Positions 10,432 to 22,650 of a DNA stretch of 64,000 nt are shown here, in pieces. The stretch is from Allantophomopsis cytisporea (lineage: Eukaryota; Ascomycota; Leotiomycetes; Phacidiales; Phacidiaceae): the NCBI GenBank assembly GCA_024752435.1, contig CP103034.1, positions 1,736,001 to 1,800,000 of the forward strand. Direction: 5' to 3'. Made by a program: the position numbers and the translations under genes. Position 1 is the stretch's first letter; every line of letters begins with the position of its first letter. Under the pieces are notes generated by a model. The model had not been told where the DNA came from and did no database searches. It was given only the letters and a program-made list of their open reading frames with translations.

Positions 10432-12563
10432 CTACTCTGGTACCCACTTTGCAACTTGCGCCCAGAACTCACATCTTTCACCTCTCCCACCTTCCCAACT
10501 CCAAGCATCAACCACATCAAACTTTGCCGTTAATCCTGGCCCCGCATTTTGCGTAACATTGAACTCCACGTTATCCGCACTACTCCATAAGATCTGCGTC
10601 GGATGCCCACCTGTCATATTCAAATTCAACATATTATATCCTACTTCCCCTTCATCATTTTCTCTTTCCCAAGTGGGCCAAACACCGGTACCAGCAGCAG
10701 CAATAAGGTCTCCAGTAGTAGTTCCATTACTTGATGTCGTTATCCTCGTTATAACATCGGCGGGTAATGTCGGATCGTCGTAGATTATAAATCGTCCCCA
10801 AATCATCTGTTGCGCTGTTCTGAATCCTGTCGAAAGTGTCCCAGACCCCAAAGCTTCCACATTGCTGGCAAGATACGCATCGAGATCTGCGCCATGCTCG
10901 GCTGGTGGAACAGAGTATTGGTATTTCCAAGCTTTCTTGCCTGAAGTCGAGCTTTGGGAATTCGATGCAAAAGCACTAGCCAGCCAGTAACTAGGGCATA
11001 CGAATGTCGTCTCTGAATATAGGTTGTTGGCTCGTTGTTGTTGTCCGATTCCGAATTCGGACTGGTTGAGTGCAGTAGGACCAGAGTCACCAAGCGTGCT
11101 GAACAGTGGTCCTGGCGTGATTGGTGCGATTGCGTAAGTGGACTGAACTTGAGAGAGTATGGTGCTGTTCATGAGTGGAAAGAGATTATGAACGTAATAG
11201 TTGAAATCTGATTCGTTTACTAAAGTTTGGGGAACAAAACCCTGTCCCTCATCTGCATTGTTCTGTGATTGTCAGAATGAACGCATGAAGTTGGCAGAGA
11301 AGTTCTCACTGATGAAAGTAGTCTCAATCCGTTGACTTCACCGGTGAGCAGTTGTTCGGATGGTCTCTTCTGAATAAGCTCTCCGTCTGTGACGGGAAGG
11401 AACACCCACTGCCCAAACTTCCCACCAGCAGATAAATAAATACTCGCCTTCTGCAAAGTAATCGTATCTGCTTCTTGCAAGCATTCAAATACTGTAGAGT
11501 TGACAGTATTCAATGCCTGATTGAAACATCCAGCAGCCTGGGCAAATAGATAGTATGATTGGCTAGGCGCAAAGTCATTATAGTCCCACTGCATAGGTAG
11601 ATACGGACTCGAAACAATGGCGTTACTGAATAACTCTGTTCCTTGGGTCCCACCATAAGCCATAGTTTGCAGCATGACTGATCCTCCTCCTGCCGACTCT
11701 CCTGAGATGGTTACGTGAGTAGGATCCCCGCCGAAAAGGTGAATGTATTTCTGAACCCACTGGAAAGAGAAATTCTGATCATATAAACCGGCATTTGGAG
11801 TCCCAAAATGAGAGACTTCAGCTGAAGAAAGAAACCCAAAAGCGCCAAGGCGATACTGGATGACGACAATAATGAATCCGTGGAAATTAGTCATTATCAG
11901 TTCCGAAAAGTCGGTGTTTCCCTGCCCGCCACCATAACCACCACCATCTACGCAGATTAATTGTAAGATTATGGCACATGAAGAATGAGGTGAAACGTAC
12001 GTATCCAGACAAGAACTGGCAATTTTGTTGCATTTTGAGGGGTGAAGACACTCAGGAATAGACAATCTTCTTTTCCGAGACCAGAGGCTGTGAAGTTATA
12101 GCTTGCAGGACTAGCAATGATCAATTGAAGTTTTACAAAAACGTGTTTGGACGTACATTGGGGCTTCAGGGCTTTGAGGACATCTCGGTGGATAAGCTTT
12201 TGCCAAGATGGTGTGGCTTCGATTAACTGCTGGCGCTTGTGGTTTCTGCCATCTTAGACTTCCGGTAGGAGGAGCTGCATATCGAATTCTAAATTTAGTC
12301 AGTGGTGGTGCTCAAAAGTGTACGATCTTCTAACAACTCTTTCAACGACACAATAAGAGAACGCTGTGGAGATGGCAAACAGTTGCTAACCCTTTATAAA
12401 TGTTTAGCTTAGAAGTCGAGTTATAATAACCTTCGTATATGCCATATCCTAAGTCGACCACTGGCCCAGAGGCTGATGTACTTTGTCTTGGATATGTGCT
12501 TCCTAATGCATTGGCCGCAGCGGCAAGAGCAAAAATATACGAAAGAAAATTGTAGAACTTCAT
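10432..12563 (-). CDS. Secreted type-B carboxylesterase/lipase
   Basis: Five exons (12391-12563, 12157-12288, 12001-12110, 11310-11947, 10432-11262) encode 627 residues; all junctions have GT-AG ends and keep frame. The first about 20 residues (MKFYNFLSYIFALAAAANA) form a signal peptide. The family landmarks are in order: IRYAAPPTG near residue 60, EDCLFLSVF near 118, the oxyanion loop HGGG (from His139), the nucleophile elbow GESAGG with Ser222, and the late catalytic histidine in EHGAD (about 474). Several N-x-S/T sites fit secretion. It resembles the cholinesterase/lipase-3 group that hydrolyses esters of lipids or plant material. The substrate is not deducible. No disruption seen. Confidence 0.9.
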
Positions 12564-14137
12564 ATTTCTTTGCAGATTGAAACACTAGAGGTTATGAAGT
12601 ACATATAAATGTGTTTCCACATAGCGGACCGGGTGATATAGCATCTGCAGTATGAACCAGTCCATTCCATCTTCAAGAAATGAGGAAAACGGCACCGGTC
12701 ACTGTGTATGTATACAATGCACAGACACGTTGTCTGACTTGAACCAAAAAGATAAAAATAAAAGGTTCGGACCACTAGGAGAAATATTCTCTGTCGCTTC
12801 GGAATCATATATACCGAACCGACGCATTGGAGATAGTGGGGTTTTGAGGTTAAATGCGGGGTAGTCGACCCTCCACTTCTCCATGTGAAGTTCCATCTTT
12901 CGCGAGAGCTTGGACAATGAGACCCAATGATATATACAGCAAGTGTTAGCATAATCACAAATGAATTGTTTTGGCGAACAAACCGTAAAGCAAATACATG
13001 ATCTTTCTTTCTATTGGGTACAAAATTTTTATTCCTGTTTTAAGCAATTCTAATGGCAAGGAGGATGTTACACATATCTAGGTCCTACTGCGTTCGACAG
13101 TGCCAGAGGAGATGATAGTGGCTGATTTTCCAAGAAGGACCTGCTGCAAGACATCGTTGCGTGACCTCTCTCAAAGCAGATCTTGTGGGGAAGCTGTCCA
13201 GGATTGGCCCTCTACTCAGAAACTCAATTTCCACTTCCTTGGTCTGTTGCCGATGTTGGAGAACAACCATGTCTTCCAGTGGTGGAACCAGGTGTTGCTA
13301 AGACAAGCTTCGCCGTACTACTTGGTGATTCCATTCGAAGAAATTCCCGAAGTCTGAGCAACTCTATTTTCTCTCCGCTAGTATTGGCACATGTTATTAG
13401 CAAGCAAAACAATGTTCTCCATGTTAGAATTGTAAGAGGAAAATACTCAAAGTGCTTCACGTGAGCTTGAAGGAAAAAAATAATAAATAGCGTTCAGATG
13501 AAATTCTGCAGCATTTGTCTATACAAGAAAGACTTATTCGAGGTCGCACTTGCTCAAATATCTGGTTCGAGGAAGCATCCCCCTATAATTATAACTCCGA
13601 TCCACGTATTTGCTAAGTCATATAATGAGCATTTACATCGTTGGAACACGTGAAGATCAGGGAATAGGGTTGGAAAGCAGTAGAATTAGTACTCCTCTCA
13701 CATTCGAAAGTGAGCAGTTCTCAATAAAAATGTGTAGATTCTGAACTCGCAAATCGTTTATCATAGGACTTGTATGATATCTTCTTTTCGAGACAACCGG
13801 TTCATCTCTGAGTTGAACATGCGTTCCGAACTATGCCCAGAGTCCTATATATTATGGTATAGTATCAATACAGCTGTCACATTTACAGTGAATGACTCCC
13901 TAATTAGGACAAGCGCACTTCGCACTCGCACTTTGTAATATAAATTCATAGCTTCTCAGAGAGCTTCTCTCGCTATGTGACAATCGACACTATCAGTAGA
14001 TGCACGACCCCACTACATGCATTCTTATCGATCCGTATATATTACGATGACAATAGTTTCTAAACGAAGAAAAGAGAAAGAAGAGAGGAAGAAAAAAACA
14101 TCAACGTTATGGTCCTAATCCTGCTCCCTAAATACCT
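12564..14137. other. Long intergenic region upstream of the carboxylesterase
   Basis: Contains the esterase promoter; a GC-richer segment at about 12820-12880 with a run of G (atgcggggtagtcg) stands out. Overlapping 60-90-codon frames on both strands at 13085-13464 have no recognisable domain, and neither strand is convincing as coding; they may be a relic I cannot identify. From 13500 to 14090 the DNA is AT-rich with no gene. A purine-rich tract lies at about 14060-14097. Confidence 0.35.
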
Positions 14138-16062
14138 TCAAACACCTGCCGAGCCCCAAAATAGCGAAAGAATTACCGCAACTATCGTGAGCGGCACTGC
14201 CACATTCTGAAAATCACTCGGATGGATCACCAGCCACCACGCCCAGAATCCGAACGTGCCGGCAAGGATAAGAAGATGGTACGAAACCATTTTGAGAAAT
14301 GAGATGGCATGTTATGCTTGAATACCCCACACAAATTCTGAATGATTACTAGCAATCTCAACCATGCTTTTCCGTTTTGGAATTTGCTCTATCGCAAATG
14401 TTCCAGTTGGGGGCTCTACACAATCGTGGAAGGCAGAGAATGAGCACCTTGAAGGACAAGCTGAAAAAGTTAGCTCAAATTCGTGTGGGAGGTTGGGAGG
14501 AATTTCTGCTATTGGAGGACGAGATTGATATTCGTATATGATATCTTCCGGGAGTCCCTTGCTGTGGTGAAGTATACGATTTGCTCTTAGTTTCATGAAC
14601 TGGAATTCGTTAGCCAACCTATTGACTAAGGGGACTACACGAACCTTCACAAAATCGCAATGACTAAATTGCAATATTGAGAACCAATACCGCCAAATTC
14701 CTCAATGTTTCTTATAAGCCTTTGTTAAGCTTTGAAAAAGCGCGTTGTCGTTAGAATGCGGTTTGACTTCTATCTGCTCTAGCTCCAATGTACGTCGCGG
14801 TCCCTGAATTCCAAAAAGAACATAAAGATCTGATCTTTATAGCTCGTTGATCTTTACCTGGACCTCAAGCTGATTATTTGTAAGGTTCTCAGTAGGTCTA
14901 CTGGGGTTATTAGCCGCTTGATGTACTCCAGCTTGATATCCCTTGACACCACTCGGTCCGAGCGCGATTGTCTGCTGACCAACAGGCTGAGTAGTTTCTT
15001 GGGTCGTACAAGGCGGGGATCTCGTAGATATATGGCCAGCTTTTTCGGAGATTATGTTCCAGAAGGCAGCACGCCACCAACGTTTCCACCTAGTCCTGCA
15101 AAGATGGTTGCTTTGTAACGCTGATCTATTTTGCGATAAGATTAATCGATATACTTCTGCTTGAGATAATGAAATCTCAGCCCACTGTGTGCTGCCGCAG
15201 TGCTACATCTTGTCAGATCTTCCTATACACTACTAAATCAAGAGATGCTTATACATTTCCAATATACTCGCGTTTGATCTTTTGTCAACCGTCGCATTCT
15301 GGGATGTAGAGGCCACCAGTTCCAATTTTCCTCCGTGTTATTTTCTATGAATCCCTTTACTCGATTAAAAATTGAAAGGTTTTCTTCAGATGAGAAATAT
15401 TTCATTTCGTTGGAAATCGTCATGAGGATTCGAGATAGAGGAGTGAGAGCCGCCGGGAGCAAAGAAGCAGGTATTCGTGATAAGTGAACGGAACGAGCTG
15501 CCTTTGAGTAGGAAGCTCTCCATCTCGGCAGTATTTAGCAAATAAAGTCCATCGGTTTGCTCCTCTTCATCATCACTGTCGGAAGCAGCGTCATCTAAAT
15601 CGTCCCCTAGTACTTCATCGCCAAGCGCTTCAGGTTCTTGCGGTGGTGCTAATTCAGGATTGTTGGTTATCCAGCTTTCCAAAGTGGGAATTTTGTCTTC
15701 AACGTCTCGCGTATCAACTAAAAGCTGAGTATAAAGTTCGGCACTATCTGGTCTTACTCGATCGACAATATCTTGCGCCATTCTGAGTCGGATCCACCTG
15801 CTCCTTAACAGATGAACTGTCGCTTGCTCAAGATTTGTGTTCGCTGAATGAACAAGGTCGAGATAACACTGATTCAATATTCTTCGAAAATTGTTGACAA
15901 ACCGCTCTTTAGCCATTCGCTCCAGAGCCATCTCATATAACGGCTTTCGATCTTCATGTTTCGCCAACAAAACAGCCAAATGTTTCTCAGCGAGCATCTG
16001 TTGTTATGTTTTCCGCGTAGGACTCTGCGAGGAGATATCGTTCCTATCAGAAACGACCGACT
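14138..16062 (-). pseudogene. Decayed large fungal protein with C-terminal membrane tail
   Basis: Pieces of one long protein can be read in order along the minus strand. First is an N-terminal helical domain (15386-15997) containing RFVNNFRRILNQCYLDL, LLRSRWIRLRMAQDIVD and an acidic low-complexity stretch. Then comes NTEENWNWWPLHPRMRRL (15238-15462), a polar linker, a YVLFGIQGPRRTLELEQIE segment (about 14760-14830), a region around 14312-14674, and finally a two-helix membrane tail ending at 14138. I recognise the layout as a fungal family of unknown function. Breaks include stop codons at 16004-16006 (TAA), 14702-14704 (TGA) and 14312-14314 (TAA), plus frame changes near 15450 and 15245. The tail beyond the 14312 stop continues in the same frame for 59 codons, a clear sign of a recent nonsense change. 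It may be the 3' half of the kinase locus upstream. Confidence 0.75.
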
Positions 16063-18620
16063 CTAAATCCTCATTTCCAGCTCCGTCTCTCCAACTTCGA
16101 GAGCATGCTCCTTGCGCATGTCCAGATTGCTCTCTTTATTTACAATAGATGTTACTGATTGCTGAGTATTTCGGTTATTGTGGATTGCAGCTTGGGCATT
16201 GCCGCTATTTGTGCTAGGAGCGCCTGGAAATGGCATCGACCCATATCCCGAGTCTGAGAAACCTTGCAAGTTTTGTGCATACTTAGCGGTAATCCTAGTT
16301 TTGTACCCAACGAGCATATGGTGATCAACCAGGTCAAGCACTTGGTTGTCACCGTATCTGTACTTGGCATGGTGTTGCGCAGGATCTTGTGCCATCTTGT
16401 GATATCTGCTAACACTCTTTCACCATCGTGAAACTAATCGCCAGCTGCTATTGACGGAGGTATCGTGGCAGATTCTTTTCTGGTCTTCATTACTGCATCT
16501 TCTCGTAGCTTGTTGAATTTTCGGGTACCTTCGTATCCTAGAATCACCCATGCTGCAGCCATTGAAAGTACGCAACCAAGAGACCAAACATCACCTGATT
16601 GAATGACGATCCTAGTGAATTATCCCTTGTTGTCGTAGATCTCTGGAGCACCTGCCACACCTCCAGTCAGTTACTCATAAAGTTAGCTTCCACTGTTATT
16701 TCATCTTACCGTACGTTTTGGTTCCTCCTATCAAACGCTCTTTTACATCAAAAGTATTCTTCTTAAACAGCTTAGCAAAGCCAAGATCTGCAAGCTTGAA
16801 CTTCCCATCTACCATGAGAATATTATCTGGCTTGACATCACCATGCTATCTGAAAGATCAAGATCAGTAAAATTAAGACGATTATAACATGTCAGTACAG
16901 TTCAAACGTACCCAAAGTAATCTTCCTTATCAGTACGATTATGTATAACGCTGATAGCCTTGACTACATCGGCCAGTTTACTCCAGAAATCCCTAACTTC
17001 GATGGCAAGTATCGGTGGTAGTTGCGCATAGAAAAGCTCCTCCAGATCAAGTTCACCATATCCAAGAAAGATGTTGAAAGTCTGCTTTGCAGAAGCACCG
17101 CTTTCTTCCATCTGGTAATGTTGGTAGGCTCCCAGATATTTTACCATGTCCTCATTCTCTCGGAGACTACGAAACGCAACCCTTTCGCCCTCGTAAAGTG
17201 GCAGGTTGCTTGTCTCAAACGACTTCAATGCAAATCGATAGCACTTTATAGCAGTCAGTAAGCCTCTCCCGTAAGACTCAGATAGAATAGGTGTATTCAG
17301 AACTTACCATTCCAAATTCGTTGTCTTTGTATCGTGAGCTTGACAAAGCACTCCTCAGATTCGGCCCTACATATTCTTCTTGAACCACAATCTGATACAA
17401 GTGAGCAGTGCCACCCTTCTCGTTGATTAGTTCCTTCTTGCATATTGGAAGTATCATTTTCTCGAAGTAAGCCTTCAGGTGGTCGAATTCCAGCTTTACC
17501 GGACAGAATTGCCACTGTAACGAATCGAAGCGATCTGCTAAGTCAGGCTGATCTTCTAAGTTCATCTGCCGGACTTTATTTCGAAGTTGCGCCAAATCCA
17601 TTGGAAGGTAATGATCCACGATGTCGTGTAATCGAAATTTGTCGATGAAATTTCCAGACCTGCATGTAAGCAGTATACTAAACACAAGCAGGCAGCGGTC
17701 GTCGACGCTACAAACTAAGTCCACTCTCATCGGATACCCCATTTCTTTTCTATCGCGATATACTGCTTCGAGAAGAAGCTCTACAAGAGTTCTTAGTTCG
17801 TTGTCACACCACCTACTACTCTTCAACCAGTCTGATCATCGTTCAACAAGAACATAATCTCTGCCATCACTGGTTTTTCGAGTAAGCTCCTTCCACTTGT
17901 CTTCAAATTCGATAAGTATATCAGATACAGCCTCTTCATCGTCGTCCGACTCTGCCTTGAATTGCTTCAACTTGGAGGTATCAATGCGTCGTTTTGCAAG
18001 CTCCTTTCTATCCGCCTGTGGATATGTAGGAGAAATGAACCAAAGGGATCGTTTAACAAGGATATAAAACATGTCTCTGTCAACCGTCTTGGTATGTTGA
18101 ACACATATTTGTCGTCTCTAAGCGACTAGAAGTAGCATATATGTTAGTTTTCAGAGTCAAAGAACTCCAGCCAGCTAATCTGCCAAAAACTGTTCATCAA
18201 AAACCCGGTCAACTCACATGAACGATCTTGTGATTGGGAAAATTCTCATGAAGGAAATCCTTAAGTGTTTCCCAGTCAAATTTATAAACGGGAAAAACTT
18301 CTTCTACCAGACTAGCGGATAGCTGTTGTTTTGTTCAACTTATTATCCCACCGGTGCCTCCTTGAGAAGAGCTGGAGGCCCCGGTAATCCGACGTGAAAT
18401 TGCTCTTCCCATCGATAAGGCTTTTCAAGGTGGCTTACTGTTATATGTCTCTGAAATCTCTGTATGAGTTCTGAAGAAATATTGCACTTAAAGTGCATAC
18501 CAGCCTTGAAGCTTCTCATACAGCTGACTTTCAGAGCTGGAAATTGCCAGTTGTATGGGTGGTGCGGGCGATACAGGTGCTACCCCGATATCTCAAAGAC
18601 TTACAGCCACTCATCTTCGG
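16063..18620 (-). pseudogene. Protein-kinase-like gene, inactivated
   Basis: Degraded gene with a Ser/Thr protein-kinase-like domain. Readable parts, 5' to 3': an N-terminal region (about 18220-18620, low certainty), a helical segment (17836-18072), ELRTLVELLLEAVYRDRKE onward (17278-17826), KSFETSNLPLYEGERVAFRSL (16902-17228), the catalytic loop HGDVKPDNIL, a DLG in place of DFG (LADLGFAKLF), the APE-like GAPEIYD, and the helix-F-like SGDVWSLGCVLSMA. Introns such as the one ending at about 17245 (GTAAGT donor, CTGAC branch) still look valid. Stops interrupt the frame at 17836-17838 (TGA), 16846-16848 (TAG immediately before HGDVKP), 16620-16622 (TAA) and 16434-16436 (TAG); a one-base shift lies near 16350. 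Each stop is one transition from Trp or Gln. No active kinase can be produced. Confidence 0.82.
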
Positions 18621-18963
18621 TGAACACAATGTGCATATGCACAGTAAAGGGCTTTGTGCAGTCTTCTCATCCTGATTCGTTGGTAGAGCGAGGTTGTTTG
18701 CTGTCAGCCGAATAAGAGATTTGAAAGAAGTCAGCCTTGCATGCTTTTTGCATATGAGCCGCACAACTGATTAGCAATTGAATCGCACAAATGATTAGCA
18801 ATACTTGAATTTCATGTCAGCCGAGTCCAGTACGCGCCCCAGATTTTCGACACGTGATGATGAAACGAAAGAGTCTCAATAATGTGAAGTGAACAAAAAC
18901 CCCACCTCTACGTTGAAACACTTAGGATAAGTACATATCTTTATTACCATCTTCCTCGTCACT
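18621..18963. other. Short region between the kinase relic and the hydrolase gene
   Basis: Probably contains the former kinase promoter and the promoter of the alpha/beta hydrolase on the other strand. No further feature seen. Confidence 0.35.
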
Positions 18964-20284
18964 ATGTCTCGACTCCTCACTCCAGAACGAACCATAGCAG
19001 TCTTCATCAGTGCCAGTGTTATCACTGCTTTTGTCCTGGGAACTTTCTTCCCACGAAAGTCGAAGCCGGCCCCCAAAGTCGTCCCTGGCCCAAGAGCTGC
19101 TGAGGAAAATGCTTTAAAGTTTCCCTTAGACGCCCTGCCCGGCGGTCGATTCGTCAACACTCCAGTAGGCAAATTTTGTTTTGATGGTCTAGAAATTCTC
19201 TAACATATGATAGTATGGCTCTATAAGAGTTTACGAGTGGGGGTCCGAAGACGGCAGGAAAGTATTGTTCGTCCACGGAATTTCAACACCTTGTATTGGC
19301 CTTGGTGGCATTGCTCACTCTCTGGTGGAGAAAGGTTGCCGAGTTATGCTGTTTGTAAGTGTAGGCATTTGTGGTGATTTCAAGCAATCTGTATTATTTC
19401 AATTCCTTTACTTGTTTAATATATCCAACAGGTACTTACAGATAAGCAGGATCTCTGGGGTCGTGGATACTCCGATTCTTGCGGCGACTTAGACTATGAC
19501 GAACGACTATACTCAAGTCAAGTCTTTTTCGTCCTCGCCTCGTCCCCACTGGCCTGGACAGGGGCTTCATCTGGTGGCTTTAGCCTGGTCGGATACTCTC
19601 TTGGGGGAGGTATTTCTGCTGTTATCACCAGCCACTTTCCTGAACTTGTTAAATCTCTCGTTCTCCTCGCCCCAGCTGGCCTGATTCGTCGCCCGGTAAT
19701 CAGTCCTACGAACCGCCTCGTCTACTCCATGGGTTTGATATCCGAAGATACCCTGCTCAAGTCAGTCACACAGACGACCTCAGCTGTGCGTAGGAAAGAA
19801 AACCAAATTAAAGGCGGTACTTCTTTCATTACTAGTATCGAAGAGTCAACTACCACAGAAGAGACAATGTAAGATGTCCCACGTTCTTGTGATGTGTATT
19901 ATCATGTTTTCTAATCTAAATCTGACAAACAGTGAAAACCCCCGTCTATCCAAGTCTCGACCAGAAATCACAGGTAATCAAGCAGTCGAATGGCAAATCA
20001 AGAATAACAGAGGATTTTCGCATTCATTTGTGTCCACTCTTTTACACGGTCCAGTCCATGAGCAGGGATCGGTATGGACTCAGCTCGGACTGCGGAAAGA
20101 CAAAACTCTTATAATTGCTGGGAAAGCGGATCTAGACATCGTTATATCAGAATTGAAAGAGGATGCCACTTTCTATATTGGTGAAGATAAGATTGAGTTT
20201 AAAGAGATTCAAGGGGCGCATGACTTTCCAATTATCAGAGGTGCTGTTGTGGCCTCGTTGATAAGCGACTTCTGGGACTTGTGA
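18964..20284 (+). CDS. Membrane-anchored alpha/beta hydrolase
   Basis: Four exons (18964-19164, 19214-19354, 19450-19868, 19933-20284) encode 370 residues; the first intron has a GTAGGC donor and the acceptor that restores TPYGSIRVYEWG. A hydrophobic helix at about residues 9-27 (TIAVFISASVITAFVLGTFF) looks like an N-terminal signal anchor. The alpha/beta hydrolase core follows: the oxyanion-loop motif FVHGIS, the DLWGRGYSD motif, the nucleophile elbow GYSLGG (Ser164), a late acid in AGKADLD, and the histidine in GAHDF near the C-terminus. So the catalytic triad is complete. The substrate is unknown; the family includes epoxide hydrolases, lipases and haloperoxidase-like enzymes. The gene is intact although both neighbours are wrecked. 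Confidence 0.85.
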
Positions 20285-21212
20285 GCATTGCGGTGGAATG
20301 ATGAAGTGACAAGAATATGAAGGAACATACCTTTGTACCGGAGTAGTGGTCATATATCAGGTAGTAATCATCAATCCTTAATAGAGCTATATATATTGAC
20401 GGTCTGTCTCTACAATAGAAGACGCGATACCCTTCTATACGTAATTTTCATAGTTAATTCCTTGCTTTTCCCTATTTTTCGCGATGCCAGTCTTTGGTTT
20501 TTCCTTTCAGTCTTATTCTTACGTCTGTATATTCTAAACAGCACCAGCGGAAAAACGAAACCTCCTTCAGGGTACAGCTCCACGTCCATGAAGTGGAGAA
20601 CGCAGTCGGGCGCCTCCTTATAGGCCTGACATTCCTACTCGCTCAAAGGTTCGTAAAAAGAAGATCAGCTGTAGATAATTCAACAGAGAAACAACGAGTC
20701 GCATGAACATTTTTCCATTTTCTAACGGCAGTTCATCTACTTCATAAGGTCTGGATCATCAAGTAACAAGTACCTTCAAGCCTATGGCTACGCCAGATCT
20801 TTAGGTGAAATTCCTACTTGCAGTAATGGTGCCCTTAATGTCTGAAACAATGAATAACTCATTAATAGCTGAAGCTTTTCAATACTGAGCAATCGAATTC
20901 TCTCCGATCGATCTCCTCTCCATGAAGGGTCTACTATTCCGCAGCTGTAATCACGACAGCGATCCTCGATTCTAGATGCCATTCGGTCTTTCTTCTTGCT
21001 GACAGAGAGAACGACGCGCGATATGGTGATTCGAAGTCATCGATGTGGTAGGGACTAAATCAGATACCTGTACATGACTCTAGTTTCTAACCTCCATCCT
21101 ATCCGTTAATAAGTATGGGGATATAAATTTCAAAAGTAGGTATATGGTATCAGTGGAACGTGTCGGAATAATATCTGATGGCTGTATACTATACGAGTAT
21201 CTAAAAATATAT

Positions 21213-21400
21213 ATACAGACCTCACTTTAGTGCGAGTGTGTGAAAGTGAATGATTTTCACTCTCATTGATTACCGAATAGGCAGCACCGCAGCACTACAT
21301 AGTATCTAGATAGCTGTAAAGTAGAATCCACTCCCTTTCTCTCCCAAACAATTCAATGACAAAAATTCGCACGCATTTAGCATCGTGACACCGAGCTGCT
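21213..21400 (+). repeat. Dispersed repeat, copy A
   Basis: About 190 bp that align co-linearly, with many substitutions and small gaps, to 57632-57825 in the same orientation. Shared blocks include TGCGAGTGTG/TGCGAGTATG, the GATAGCTGTA-AGTAGAATCC block, CCCTTTCTC, and CAATTCAATGACAAA/CAATTCAGTAACAAA. No terminal inverted repeats or coding capacity were seen. It is probably an old transposon fragment. Confidence 0.75.
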
Positions 21401-21444
21401 AAAATGAAGAGAAAGATGTGAGGTTGTTAGGTATCTTCTTGTCC

Positions 21445-21466
21445 TTGTTGTTGTTGTTGTTGTTGT
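21445..21466 (+). repeat. TTG microsatellite
   Basis: About seven perfect TTG units in non-coding DNA. Confidence 0.9.
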
Positions 21467-21835
21467 TATCTTTAAAATTATATAGGGATAACTTAGGATA
21501 AGGTTACTCACAGCTACCGCTCAATTATCAGGAAGTGCAACAATATTATCGAATGGCTGAAATGCATATGTCTACATGATTGTGATTGACACAACTTCCC
21601 ATTTAGTGATCCAACCCTTCGGTTACCTGCAAACACGAAATGGTGCAAAGAATAATCGTAGGACTATGGTATACGATACTCGAAGCGGCAGCGGCAGCGG
21701 ATTTTTAGTAAAGGTATGTTGAGAGGCTGAATTGTACTGAATCACGTAATAAATCTTGAAGAATACTTTGTGTGGAGTGCGTTATCATAGAACCTAAACT
21801 ACATTGAAAATATCCTTAACACTCGTCCCAACCAG

Positions 21836-22650
21836 TTAACAAACCTCATTAACTCCTTCTACCACCCCCAAGTTTCCGTCTCTATTGATTCCTAACCATT
21901 CTTTCATATCAGAACTTAACGTTTTCTTGGTCTCCTCTGAGAGTCCAGCTGCCCAATTTACTTGGCCTCTCAAGAACGGTGCATTATAAGCACCAAAAAG
22001 AAGTGCTCGATCAAAGTCCTTCGTAGTATTCGCACCAGATGTATGCCACAGACGTCCATCCATGATCAACATAGAGCCAGCCTTAGCCACAAAAAGCTGA
22101 AGCATCTTCTCGGCATCTCGGGGATGTCAGCCTTTGTCTGCCATCGATGGCTGCCAGAAATATATAGCGTTGCACCGTTCTCAAAGTAGATATCTGTCAG
22201 ACATCAGACAACATTCAATCCCCATGTAGCAGTCCAAGGATCAGGACATTGAAGTGAGAGATCGGAATGAAGACCCATAGACTTGGAACCCGGGCGCGCA
22301 ATGTTGGCAGTAAAATTTGAGATGAGGAAATTGGAGCCCAGCACAGCTTGGACCATCTGAATCGCAGTAGGATGGCTAATAAGGTCGCAAAAGATGGCAT
22401 CGAGCTCCAGTAAATAGAAAACACGTATATTGCTGTCGTTGGGATCTAGCCAATCCAAGTATGTAGCGTCGCCACGTCGCTCGCTTTCTTCCTTCGCAAT
22501 CCATAGATGATCAAGAACTTCTTCTATACGTGAAGCATCCAGCACAGCAGGAACTATACAGAATTCCCCATCCTTGTACTGTTTCAATGCTTCCTTGAGC
22601 TTTGTGGGTTCCAATCTGGTGCTGTTGGTCATGGTCGAAGCCATATACAT
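21836..22650 (-). pseudogene. Phytanoyl-CoA dioxygenase (PhyH) family, inactivated
   Basis: A PhyH-type Fe(II)/2-oxoglutarate dioxygenase. The first part (22207-22650) carries the iron-binding HxD motif within GLHSDLSLQCPDPW. The reading frame meets TGA at 22204-22206 just after WGLNVV and just before CLTDIYFENGATLYISGSH, where the family has a Trp; a TGG to TGA change explains it. The frame then continues for about 35 codons until a one-base loss near 22115 (around ADIPE), after which the C-terminal part (GSMLIMDGRLWHTSGAN, with the distal iron-binding histidine) is read in another frame to 21836. Two independent lesions make a sequencing slip less likely, though it cannot be excluded. The next gene upstream is an intact P450. 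Confidence 0.82.

Larger units (their letters stand above)
20285..21835. other. Intergenic region with a dispersed repeat and a microsatellite
   Basis: No credible coding sequence. Holds a diverged repeat shared with 57.6 kb and a TTG microsatellite, listed separately. The rest is AT-rich with many short frames lacking any domain. Confidence 0.4.

Noticed and set aside
12560..12958. 132-codon minus-strand frame upstream of the carboxylesterase
   Set aside because: Cys/Tyr-rich low-information translation that abuts the esterase start; best explained as promoter and leader DNA.
13085..13464. Overlapping 60-93-codon frames on both strands
   Set aside because: Neither strand shows a recognisable motif; possibly debris, but not supportable as a gene.
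21836..22206. Explaining the PhyH stop as an intron
   Set aside because: Frame and conserved sequence continue directly through the TGA, so removing any segment would delete family-conserved residues; the downstream shift also needs a separate cause.
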